Source: an uncultured Collinsella sp. (GTDB lineage: Bacteria > Actinomycetota > Coriobacteriia > Coriobacteriales > Coriobacteriaceae). From it: a stretch of 64,000 nt of DNA. The stretch covers positions 1-64,000 of the forward strand of contig UQAU01000002.1 of the NCBI GenBank assembly GCA_900539035.1, in the 5' to 3' direction. Shown here in pieces: positions 56,844-64,000 of the stretch. The position numbers and the translations under genes were made by a program. The notes under the pieces were generated by a model, which saw nothing but the letters and a program-made list of their open reading frames with translations, had not been told where the DNA came from and did not search any database. How positions within the stretch are numbered: position 1 is the first letter of the stretch; each line of letters begins with the position of its first letter.

Positions 56844-57662
56844 CTAGAGCTCTAGCGTGAGGGTGACGGGGCAGTGGTCGCTGCCGAAGATGTCGCCGCG
56901 GATGCCGGTGTCGCGTACGTTGTCGGCGATTGCGTCGCTTACCAGGAAGTAGTCGATGCGCCAGCCGGCGTTGTTCTTGCGGGCATTAAAGCGGTAGCTC
57001 CACCAGCTGTAGACGCCCTCGACGTCCGGATTTGCCGCGCGCCAGGTATCGGTAAAGCCGGCGTCGAGCAGCTCGGTAAACTTGCCGCGTTCTTCGTCCG
57101 AAAAGCCGGCGTTGCCGCGGTTGGACTTGGGGTTCTTAAGGTCGATCTCCTCGTGCGCCACGTTAAAGTCGCCGCAGGTCACGACGGGTTTGCCGCTCTC
57201 GCGCTCAAGCGCGCTCAAAAAGCCGCGATAGGCATCATCCCAGGCCATGCGCACGTCGATGCGGGCGAGTTCGTTTTGCGCGTTGGGAGTGTAGACATCC
57301 ACAAACCAGAACTTGTCGAACTCCAACGCGCAGACGCGGCCCTCGGTTGCGGCTTGGGCGACGAGCTCGGCCGCCTTGCCCTCGCCGGCGTAGGGTAACA
57401 GCGCGTCGGCGTGCAGCACGCGCAGCGGTTCCTGGCGGCTAAAGACCGCAGTGCCCGAATAGCCTTTACGCTCGGCGTAGCTCCAGGTTTGGCGATAGCC
57501 GGGCAGGTTAATATCAACCTGGCCTTCTTGCAACTTGGTCTCTTGCAACGCCAGGATATCGACGTCGAGTTCTTGCGCGATCTGGATAAAGCTCGGGTCC
57601 TTTTTGAGCACGGCGCGCAGGCCGTTGACGTTCCACGAGGCGAAAGTGTAAGTCTGAGGCAT
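56844..57662 (-). CDS. xth: Exodeoxyribonuclease III
   Basis: A 272-residue AP endonuclease and 3'-5' exonuclease for base-excision repair. The family set is present: SWNVNGLRAV, LALQETKLQEGQ, GYSGTAVFSR, GDFNVAHEEIDL, and the catalytic end GSDHCPVTL. GAAAGGA precedes the minus-strand start. Confidence 0.95.
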   Translation of the reverse strand: MPQTYTFASWNVNGLRAVLKKDPSFIQIAQELDVDILALQETKLQEGQVDINLPGYRQTWSYAERKGYSGTAVFSRQEPLRVLHADALLPYAGEGKAAELVAQAATEGRVCALEFDKFWFVDVYTPNAQNELARIDVRMAWDDAYRGFLSALERESGKPVVTCGDFNVAHEEIDLKNPKSNRGNAGFSDEERGKFTELLDAGFTDTWRAANPDVEGVYSWWSYRFNARKNNAGWRIDYFLVSDAIADNVRDTGIRGDIFGSDHCPVTLTLEL

Positions 57663-57798
57663 GGTGTCCTTTCGACGGGGTTGGCAGGCTTAAGATTAGC
57701 GCAACAGGGGCGGTGGTGGGCACCGCGCGTGCTGACCCAAAGGCCGCATGCTGGGACATCGCCCGACGCTGCCCGACCAACAAGGACGGAGGACTCAT

Positions 57799-58551
57799 AT
57801 GACGCAGGCGATAACGGACTCCAAACAGGCCTCCGCCGCGCTGGCGGAGCTGTTCGGCACCCACAAGCGCGTGGTCTTCTTTGGCGGCGCGGGCGTTTCT
57901 ACGGCGAGTGGCATCCCCGATTTCCGCAGCGTGGACGGCCTGTATCACCAACAGTTTGTCTACCCGCCCGAGACCATGCTCTCGCATAGCTTTTACGCGG
58001 TGCACCCGGCCGAGTTCTTCGACTTCTACCGCACCAAGATGATCGCGCTTGGCGCCAAGCCCAACCGCTGCCACACCAAGCTGGCCGAGCTGGAGCGCGC
58101 CGGCAAGCTAAATGCCGTGGTGACGCAAAATATCGACGGCCTGCATCAGATGGCCGGCTCGCAGCGCGTGTTCGAGCTGCACGGATCGGTCCATCGCAAC
58201 ATTTGCCAGTCGTGCGGCGCGGTCTATAGCGCCGAGTGGATTTGCTCGCGCGAGCACGAGGACGCCGCGGGCGTGCCCGTGTGTCCTGCGTGCGGCGGCC
58301 GCATCAAGCCCGACGTAGTGCTCTACGAGGAGCCGCTCGACGAGCATGTGCTGACCGGCGCCGTTGCCGCCATTGCCGCGGCCGATGCCCTCATTGTGGG
58401 CGGGACCTCGCTCGTGGTGTATCCGGCGGCGGGCCTTACGCGTTACTTTACCGGCGATACGCTGGCCATTTGCAATCTTGCTCCCACCGATCAGGATGCA
58501 AATGCCGACCTGCTGATTTCTTGCGACATCGCGGCCGCGTTTGCGTTCTAG
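57799..58551 (+). CDS. NAD-dependent protein deacylase, sirtuin family
   Basis: A 250-residue sirtuin. It shows FFGGAGVSTASGIPDFRS, TQNIDGLHQMAGS, the catalytic ELHGSVHRNIC, and zinc cysteines CQSC and CPAC. GGTSLVVYPAAGL closes the NAD site. It removes acyl groups from lysines using NAD. GGAGG precedes ATG 57799. Confidence 0.94.
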   Translation: MTQAITDSKQASAALAELFGTHKRVVFFGGAGVSTASGIPDFRSVDGLYHQQFVYPPETMLSHSFYAVHPAEFFDFYRTKMIALGAKPNRCHTKLAELERAGKLNAVVTQNIDGLHQMAGSQRVFELHGSVHRNICQSCGAVYSAEWICSREHEDAAGVPVCPACGGRIKPDVVLYEEPLDEHVLTGAVAAIAAADALIVGGTSLVVYPAAGLTRYFTGDTLAICNLAPTDQDANADLLISCDIAAAFAF

Positions 58552-58646
58552 CCCGCGCGCGCGGATACAATAGAAAGACTGAGTGCAAAGCGACCCCGCC
58601 GCCAGCTCCCCAAGCTCGGCGGCGTGGGCATTTTAGGAGGATGTTC

Positions 58647-60377
58647 ATGGCGAACGACAGCAAGACATGGCGGTGCGGAAAGTACGAGCTCAGCTTTGAC
58701 CGTCCGCGCATCATGGGCGTCCTCAACGTGACGCCCGATTCGTTTAGCGATGGCGGGGAGCACTTCGACCCGGATGCCGCCATCGAGTACGGCCTGGCGA
58801 TGCTCGACGCCGGCGCCGACATCATCGACGTGGGCGGCGAGTCCACGCGCCCCGGCTTTACCCCGGTCAACCCCGACGAGGAGGCTCGCCGCGTGCTGCC
58901 CGTGGTGCGCGCGCTGGCCAAGGAGGGCGCCATCGTCTCGATCGACACGCGTCATGTGGCGGTTGCCAAGGCGGCCGTGCGCTGCGGCGCCTCGATCGTC
59001 AACGACGTGACCGGCTTCACCGATCCCAAGATGGTCGAGTTTGTTAAGACGAGCACCTGCGGCATCATCGTGATGCATGCCGGCGAGGTCGCCGCGCCCA
59101 CCCGCACGCACGCAACGGTGCAGCTCGATACCTCGGCAGCGGCGTTTGTTGCCGAGAAGGCGCGCGAGGCGGCTGCCGAGGCCGCGCGTGAGGCCGAGAA
59201 GCCGGCTCGCCGCCGTCGCGGCAAGTTGCTGGGTGAGCCTAAGTCGGAGGCCAAGCTTCCGGGCGGCGTGGTGCAGCCCTCGTTGCCGTTTGGCGAACCG
59301 GAGCCCACGTCCGAGCCTGCAAGCGAGCAGGAGACGCCCGCCGCCGAGCAGACTGCTGCCGCCGAGACCGTCGCGCCCGCGCCCGCAGCCACCGAGGCCG
59401 CATCGGAGTCCAATGACCGTCTGGCCGCCATGATGCGCCGCAGCGCCCGCCGCGAGGAAGCCTACGTGCCCACCTCGCAGCTCCGCCGCTTCACCCTGCC
59501 CGATTCGGCGCCAATCATGCGCCGCGTCATGGGCTTTCTGTCTGACCAGGCCCGCACACTCATCCATGCCGGCGTGTCGCGCGACCGCATCTGCATCGAT
59601 CCTGGACCGGGCTTTGGTAAGTCGGCTAACGAGGACATCGTCATCCAGCGCGAGACTGCCAAGATGGCGTCACTGGGCTATCCGCTCATGTGCGCCGTGT
59701 CGCGCAAGCGCTTTGTGGGCGCCGTCTCGGGCGTGACCGAGGCCGCCGAGCGCGATGCCGCTACGTTTGGCGTGTGCCTGGGCGCCATCCAGGCCGGTGC
59801 CAACATCGTGCGCGTGCACGACGCCGCGGGTTTTGCGCAGTTCCTGAACGGCTACTGGGCGGTTGCCAAGCCGCAGCCGCGCCGCGCGTTTGTGGCCGTG
59901 GGCTCCAACCTGGGGCATCGCTGCGACAACATTCGCGCCGCACGCGAGATGATCGCCGAGATTCCACTCACCTGCGTGTCCAACTCCTCCAAGATCTACG
60001 AGAGCGAGCCTGCCTACGAGACGCGCCAGGACGCGTTTGCCAACGCCGTCATCGAGATCAAGACCGAGCTGGCGCCGTTGGTGCTGCTCGACGAGCTTAT
60101 GAAGATCGAGGCTGAGCTGGGGCGCGACCGCTCCAAAAAGGCCAAGGCCAACGGCCCGCGCACCATCGACCTGGACCTGCTATGGATGGACGGCGAGACC
60201 CACGGCGGCAAAAAGCTGCGCCTGCCGCATCCGCTGATCGGCGAGCGCGATTTTGTGCTGGTGCCGCTCGAGGACTTGATGCACGATCCGGCGCGGTTCT
60301 TCCGCTACAACGGCGTCGAGGTTAAGGAGCCCGAGGACCGCGTGGGCCATATCGTGGGCGAATTGGGGCGTATGTAG
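58647..60377 (+). CDS. folP-folK: Dihydropteroate synthase-HPPK fusion with a large internal insertion
   Basis: A 576-residue bifunctional folate enzyme. Residues 20-400 are dihydropteroate synthase: IMGVLNVTPDSFSDGG, DIIDVGGESTRPG, SIDTRHVAVA, IDPGPGFGKS, AVSRKRF. It is split by about 140 residues (147-285) of Ala/Glu/Pro-rich, Arg-patched sequence without family resemblance. Residues 413-576 are HPPK: AFVAVGSNLGHRCDNI, ESEPAYET, GPRTIDLDLL. The domain order is the reverse of the catalytic steps. ATG 58647 follows AGGAGG. The next gene starts immediately after the stop codon. Confidence 0.93.
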   Translation: MANDSKTWRCGKYELSFDRPRIMGVLNVTPDSFSDGGEHFDPDAAIEYGLAMLDAGADIIDVGGESTRPGFTPVNPDEEARRVLPVVRALAKEGAIVSIDTRHVAVAKAAVRCGASIVNDVTGFTDPKMVEFVKTSTCGIIVMHAGEVAAPTRTHATVQLDTSAAAFVAEKAREAAAEAAREAEKPARRRRGKLLGEPKSEAKLPGGVVQPSLPFGEPEPTSEPASEQETPAAEQTAAAETVAPAPAATEAASESNDRLAAMMRRSARREEAYVPTSQLRRFTLPDSAPIMRRVMGFLSDQARTLIHAGVSRDRICIDPGPGFGKSANEDIVIQRETAKMASLGYPLMCAVSRKRFVGAVSGVTEAAERDAATFGVCLGAIQAGANIVRVHDAAGFAQFLNGYWAVAKPQPRRAFVAVGSNLGHRCDNIRAAREMIAEIPLTCVSNSSKIYESEPAYETRQDAFANAVIEIKTELAPLVLLDELMKIEAELGRDRSKKAKANGPRTIDLDLLWMDGETHGGKKLRLPHPLIGERDFVLVPLEDLMHDPARFFRYNGVEVKEPEDRVGHIVGELGRM

Positions 60378-61079
60378 ATGATCGAGATGAATGCTGTTGT
60401 TGCCGGTACCGAGCTTGACGCCGCGCGCGACGCGGGCCGCGAGGGTGCGTCCGCGGGCTGGTGCGCTTGGAGCGCGGGCGATGCTTCGCTGACGTTTTCG
60501 CTGGTCGTGCGCCCGGACGTGAACATGCATGCCTTCCACGGCCTGCCGTTTGTGGCGGCGATGGGCATGATGGATGCGCTTGTGGGCACGGCTTCGACGC
60601 CGGGGTTGGGCCTTGCCGGTAAGGTGGGTATCCAGTGGCCGAGCGATATCGTGTGCGGTGCGCCTGCGTTTGAGACGTCGCTCGCGCGTGTTGCCGTGAA
60701 CGGCGGTGCCGGTGCTGCGGGCATGTTCGGTGCCGTGACGGTGGATATTGAGCGTTCGGCGTTGAGCGAGCTCGGTGTGGGTGTGGCTGACGAAGCGCTG
60801 GTCGAGGCGCTGGCCGCCGCCATGCTGGCCCGCGTGGACGCCTGGGCGGTTGTTGCCAACACGCCGCAAGGCGCCGCGGGGCCGCTGGCTCCCGTGCTGG
60901 GCGAGTACTTTGACATGGTGCCACTGCTGGGCCGCCAAGTTGCGGCGGTGTCGCCCAACGGTTTGCCGCTTGCGGTCGGTGTGTTTGCGGGCCTGGACAT
61001 CTGGGGCCGCGCGACCATCAAGACCGATGCCGGCGAGCAGGAGTTTCCGCCCGAGGCTGTACGAATTCGCGGGCTGTAG
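60378..61079 (+). CDS. Degenerate biotin protein ligase (BirA)-like protein
   Basis: A 233-residue protein with the layout of a biotin protein ligase core. LTFSLVVRPDVNMHAFHGLPF and QWPSDIV match the LLRP and KWPNDV blocks. The C-terminal EYFDMVPLLGRQVAAVSPNG to EAVRIRGL matches the small SH3-like domain. The biotinyl-AMP loop GRGRxxR is absent (the site reads REGASAGWCAWSAGD), and the KLAGIL block is lost. Catalysis is unlikely. It abuts folP-folK and lies next to coaX, a common birA neighbour. ATG 60378 or 60387 could start it. Confidence 0.6.
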   Translation: MIEMNAVVAGTELDAARDAGREGASAGWCAWSAGDASLTFSLVVRPDVNMHAFHGLPFVAAMGMMDALVGTASTPGLGLAGKVGIQWPSDIVCGAPAFETSLARVAVNGGAGAAGMFGAVTVDIERSALSELGVGVADEALVEALAAAMLARVDAWAVVANTPQGAAGPLAPVLGEYFDMVPLLGRQVAAVSPNGLPLAVGVFAGLDIWGRATIKTDAGEQEFPPEAVRIRGL

Positions 61080-61224
61080 CGCGGGGCGCTCGCGCTCAAA
61101 GATAACGATGACAACGAAGCCCTCTTCGGCCTGTGCCGGGGAGGGTTTCGCCTGTCTGGGGAATGGGCTTGGCGAACGTTTGCGGGGACTGTGGCATCGG
61201 GCGTGCTTGACTTAAGCTCCTGCT

Positions 61225-61998
61225 CTATCCCAGCTCCTGCATACGGCGGTAGATTTCGCAGATACCCTTGATGGTGAGCTGTCCGTCGACCACGTCGAAG
61301 GCATCGGTCGAATCGGCGACGATGCTGGCGAGACCGCCCGTGGCGATAACGGTGGCATCCTCGCGGCCCAGCTCGCGCTTCATGCGCGCGACCAGGCCCT
61401 CAGCCATGGCGGCGGCGCCCGTTACGGCGCCGACCTTGATGCACTCCTCGGTATCGCGGCCGATGGCGTGCTCGGGCGCCTCGAGCGGCACGCTGGCGAG
61501 CTTGGCGGCACGGGCGGCAAGCGCGTCCATGGAGATGCGAATGCCCGGCGCGATCGCTCCGCCAATGTAATAACCGTCCTCATCGATGACGTCGATATTG
61601 GTCGCGGTGCCAAAGTCCACCACGATTGCCGGCGCGCCGTAGAAAGTTTCGGCCGCAACGGCGTTAGCGACGCGATCGGCGCCTACGGCTTGGGGACGCG
61701 CCGCGCGCAGCTTGGTCACCGCGGCCGTCTGCGGCCCGATGACGATGGCGTCCGCGGCAATGCGGTCGGCCACGGCGTGCCATTCGCGCGAGAGCTGCGG
61801 CACCACGCCGGCAAAGGCGATCGCGTCGACCGCGTCGAGCGAAAGGCCGTACATCTTAAAGAAACCCATCAGGCGCACATGGATCTCGTCGGCGGTATAG
61901 GAGCGGTCGGTGGGCATGCGCCACGACTGCACCAGCTCGTCTCCGTCAAACAGGCCCATGGCCGTCTGCGTGTTTCCCATATCGATAGCGAGCAGCAT
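61225..61998 (-). CDS. coaX: Type III pantothenate kinase
   Basis: A 257-residue kinase for the first CoA step. It shows LLAIDMGNTQTAMGLFDG (phosphate site), VGADRVANAVAA, and VVDFGTATNIDVID. ATG 61998 follows GGGAG on the minus strand; the frame extending to 62253 runs through the tRNA region and is rejected. Convergent with the BirA-like gene. Confidence 0.95.
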   Translation of the reverse strand: MLLAIDMGNTQTAMGLFDGDELVQSWRMPTDRSYTADEIHVRLMGFFKMYGLSLDAVDAIAFAGVVPQLSREWHAVADRIAADAIVIGPQTAAVTKLRAARPQAVGADRVANAVAAETFYGAPAIVVDFGTATNIDVIDEDGYYIGGAIAPGIRISMDALAARAAKLASVPLEAPEHAIGRDTEECIKVGAVTGAAAMAEGLVARMKRELGREDATVIATGGLASIVADSTDAFDVVDGQLTIKGICEIYRRMQELG

Positions 61999-62134
61999 GT
62001 CTACTCCCAGTGTTGGCATAAAAGGACGCGCACCATTGTATACGCGCCGCCGACGGCACTCGGCTGCGATTCGTTTACGGTGATAGGGGCTGAGAGGTTT
62101 AAATATGAAGGAATTATGCTCCACGAGTTTTTCC

Positions 62135-62163
62135 TTGCCGTTTACCGAACTCCCGCGTAATAT
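62135..62163 (+). promoter_or_regulatory. Candidate promoter of the initiator tRNA
   Basis: TTGCCG (62135-62140) and TAATAT (62158-62163) with a 17-base spacer, about 30 bases before the tRNA. Confidence 0.5.
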
Positions 62164-62194
62164 ACTTTCTTGCGCACATGAGGCGCCCAGACAT

Positions 62195-62271
62195 TGCGGG
62201 GTGGAGCAGTCTGGTAGCTCGCCGGGCTCATAACCCGGAGGTCGTAGGTTCAAATCCTGCCCCCGCGACCA
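62195..62271 (+). tRNA. Initiator tRNA-fMet (CAT)
   Basis: 77 bases with anticodon loop CTCATAA (CAT), encoded CCA, and initiator hallmarks: three consecutive G-C pairs in the anticodon stem (CGGG/CCCG) and a non-Watson-Crick first acceptor pair. A restriction-modification gene lies directly downstream. Confidence 0.93.
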
Positions 62272-62281
62272 AGACCTTTAG

Positions 62282-62320
62282 CAGCTCAGAGGCATTGTTC
62301 CTCTGGGCTGTTTTCTTTTA
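62282..62320 (+). terminator. Terminator of tRNA-fMet
   Basis: An 11-bp stem CAGCTCAGAGG / CCTCTGGGCTG with two G-U pairs, followed by TTTTCTTTTA. Confidence 0.88.
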
Positions 62321-62476
62321 TCTTGACAATGCAGCGAGGACTCCTGAGCGGAATATGAGCAGATTGCAACGACCGCCAAGGCAAAACAGATGCCAATAAA
62401 ACTAAAACCAGCTAAATAGAAGTGAAGAACCCGTAGAATCTTCCTCAGTGGAAAAGGCTATCAAGTGAGGGTCCGT

Positions 62477-64000
62477 ATGCCAGGAAAGAAAGCCGATGCA
62501 GAAGCTTTTGCAAGCAGGTGGGCGAACAAGGGAAATGAGAACCAGGACACGCAACGGTTCTGGATCGACTTCTATCAGAATGTCCTGGGCGTGGAGGATG
62601 CGGTCTCGAGACTTGAGTTCGAGAAGCCCGTCTCCACCGATGCGAGCACGCACGATGGGTATATCGACGTCTTCATACCATCGGCCAAAACCCTTGTCGA
62701 GCAAAAGTCGCTGGGAATCGATCTCGCCAAGGAGGAGACGTGCCAGGGCCGCAAGGTGACGCCCGCGAAGCAGGGCAACGCCTACGCTCAGGGCATGCCC
62801 CTCTCCCAACAGCCTCGCTACATCATCGCTTGCAATTTTGCCGAGTTTTGGGTCTTCGACCGCGAGCGGGACTCGCTATGCCGGGAGCCGCTTTTCAAGT
62901 TGCCGCTCGCCGAGCTCCCCAAGAACCTCGCTGCCATTCAGTTCCTCAAGGGCGGGGCGGAGGCCCCGGCCACGATCTCCCGCGCCGTTTCCGTCGAGGC
63001 CGGCAAGATCATGTCGAAACTCCATGACCAAGTCGCCGAGGCGTTCGATGACCCCGACACGCCCGAGAATCACCATGCGCTCTCCGTGCTCATGACGCGC
63101 CTCATGTTCCTCATGTTCTGCGAGGACTCGGGACTCGTTGCCCCCAACGCCTTCCGCGACTACGTCTCGCACTTCCAGGCGGGTGATCTCAGGCGAGGCC
63201 TCAAGGACCTTTTCGTTTGGCTCGACACCAAGGACGAGGACCGCGACAAGTACGCCGAGCCCTGGCTGAAGAAACTGCCCTACATGAACGGTGGCCTCTT
63301 CCGGGAGAAGACGGAGATTCCGCCCCTGTCCGAGAACTTCCGCCATACGCTCATCGTCGAGGGGTGCCAGGAGTTTGATTGGTCGGGCGTGAGCCCCACG
63401 GTCTTCGGCTCCATCTTCGAGGGCGCGCTGTCCCACGACCACCGCCGCGCAAACGGCCAGCACTTCACGAGCCCCGAAAACATCCACAAGGTCATAGACC
63501 CGCTCTTCCTCGACGGCCTCAAGGCTGAGTTCGAGGAGGCCCGTGTCAAGCCCGTCGCGGGCGGTGCGAGGACCCGTGCGCTCAAGGACCTGCATGAAAA
63601 GATCGGTAGCGTCTCTATCCTCGACCCGGCTGCCGGGTCAGGCAACTTCCTGACGGAGAGCTACCTGTGCCTGAGGCAGCTGGAGAACCGCATCCTCTTC
63701 GAGCTCCAGGGTGAGCAGACGTCATTCAGCTTTGAGGATTCCGGCGATCGCGACGTGCTGGTCAACCTAAAGAACTTCCATGGTATTGAGCTGGAGGACT
63801 TCGCTTGCTGCGTTGCCCGCACGGCTCTCTGGATCGCCGAGAAGCAGGCGGACGCTGACACCGCAAAAGTGACGCAGCGCGTCTACCAGGAACTTCCGCT
63901 CACGGACTATGAGGGCATCGTTAACGCGAATGCCCTTCGTATCGACTGGAATGACGTCGTATCAGCGGATGAGGTCGATTATGTGCTCGGAAATCCTCCT
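62477..64000 (+). CDS. MmeI-like single-chain restriction-modification enzyme, 3' end cut by window edge
   Basis: An open frame of 508 codons that runs off the window. Residues ~60-80 carry a PD-(D/E)XK nuclease pattern (HDGYIDVFIPSAKTLVEQK). A helical connector contains FGSIFEGALSHDHRRANGQHFTSPENI. The methyltransferase begins with SAM motif I LDPAAGSGNFLTESY, and the last visible residues VLGNPP are the start of motif IV. This fused nuclease-methyltransferase layout is typical of type IIG/IIL enzymes, which cut and methylate with one polypeptide. GAGGG precedes ATG 62477. The target-recognition part lies beyond the window. It sits just after a tRNA, consistent with an acquired island. Confidence 0.88.
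   Translation, partial: MPGKKADAEAFASRWANKGNENQDTQRFWIDFYQNVLGVEDAVSRLEFEKPVSTDASTHDGYIDVFIPSAKTLVEQKSLGIDLAKEETCQGRKVTPAKQGNAYAQGMPLSQQPRYIIACNFAEFWVFDRERDSLCREPLFKLPLAELPKNLAAIQFLKGGAEAPATISRAVSVEAGKIMSKLHDQVAEAFDDPDTPENHHALSVLMTRLMFLMFCEDSGLVAPNAFRDYVSHFQAGDLRRGLKDLFVWLDTKDEDRDKYAEPWLKKLPYMNGGLFREKTEIPPLSENFRHTLIVEGCQEFDWSGVSPTVFGSIFEGALSHDHRRANGQHFTSPENIHKVIDPLFLDGLKAEFEEARVKPVAGGARTRALKDLHEKIGSVSILDPAAGSGNFLTESYLCLRQLENRILFELQGEQTSFSFEDSGDRDVLVNLKNFHGIELEDFACCVARTALWIAEKQADADTAKVTQRVYQELPLTDYEGIVNANALRIDWNDVVSADEVDYVLGNPP

Overview
The window is GC-rich Gram-positive (actinobacterial) DNA. Gene content and order suggest a Coriobacteriia gut anaerobe, most likely Collinsella or a close relative: rpsF-ssb-rpsR-rplI-dnaB, LPXTG pilins with a class B sortase, the NfnAB bifurcating enzyme, a CmpB-type membrane protein, and many short intergenic palindromes. 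The taxon comes from family knowledge and was not computed. Both ends are cut: base 1 lies inside a tRNA-Ile and base 64000 inside a restriction-modification gene.

Layout. 1-3.8 kb: Ile-Ala-Ile tRNAs, a bifunctional-nuclease-family gene, two small unknown genes and typA. 4.2-11.5 kb: three sortase-anchored pilin or adhesin genes with no sortase beside them. 11.6-14.2 kb, mostly minus strand: a bactofilin-like membrane protein, a TRIC-family channel and two tRNA-Ser genes. 14.7-18.0 kb: rpsF-ssb-rpsR-rplI and dnaB. 18.1-24.5 kb: purA, purD, a NUDIX hydrolase, an ABC exporter and an unknown membrane protein. 24.7-29.5 kb: carAB behind a PyrR-type leader hairpin. 29.5-30.0 kb: strong palindromes, then a poly-G/poly-C tract that is probably an assembly or sequencing artefact. 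30.1-37.2 kb: purE, a class B sortase, a divergent MoaE-like gene, a CmpB-like membrane protein, purF, purM and purN. 37.5-45.4 kb: an AlbA/Schlafen-type regulator, an orphan PTS IIA, a PrsA-like foldase, yqeY, a four-gene polar amino acid ABC transporter and a cytidylate-kinase-like gene. 45.5-53.2 kb, minus strand: nfnAB, pth, a nuclease-like gene flanked by two 204-bp MITE-like elements, prs and glmU. 53.4-62.0 kb: a complete ECF transporter (T, fused A-A', S), exonuclease III, a sirtuin, a folP-folK fusion, a degenerate biotin-ligase-like gene and coaX. 62.2-64 kb: initiator tRNA and an MmeI-like single-chain restriction-modification gene.

The genes form an anabolic core. Prs supplies PRPP; PurF, PurD, PurN, PurM, PurE and PurA act in purine synthesis; CarAB feeds pyrimidines and arginine; FolP-FolK and CoaX serve folate and CoA; GlmU serves the cell wall. 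The most distinctive unexplained structure is in the intergenic DNA. Many short hairpins carry a conserved GGGACAG inside variable complementary arms, which resembles REP elements. A second class has long arms without that motif. A third is the pair of equal-length elements flanking the nuclease-like gene. No CRISPR array, prophage or intact transposase was seen.
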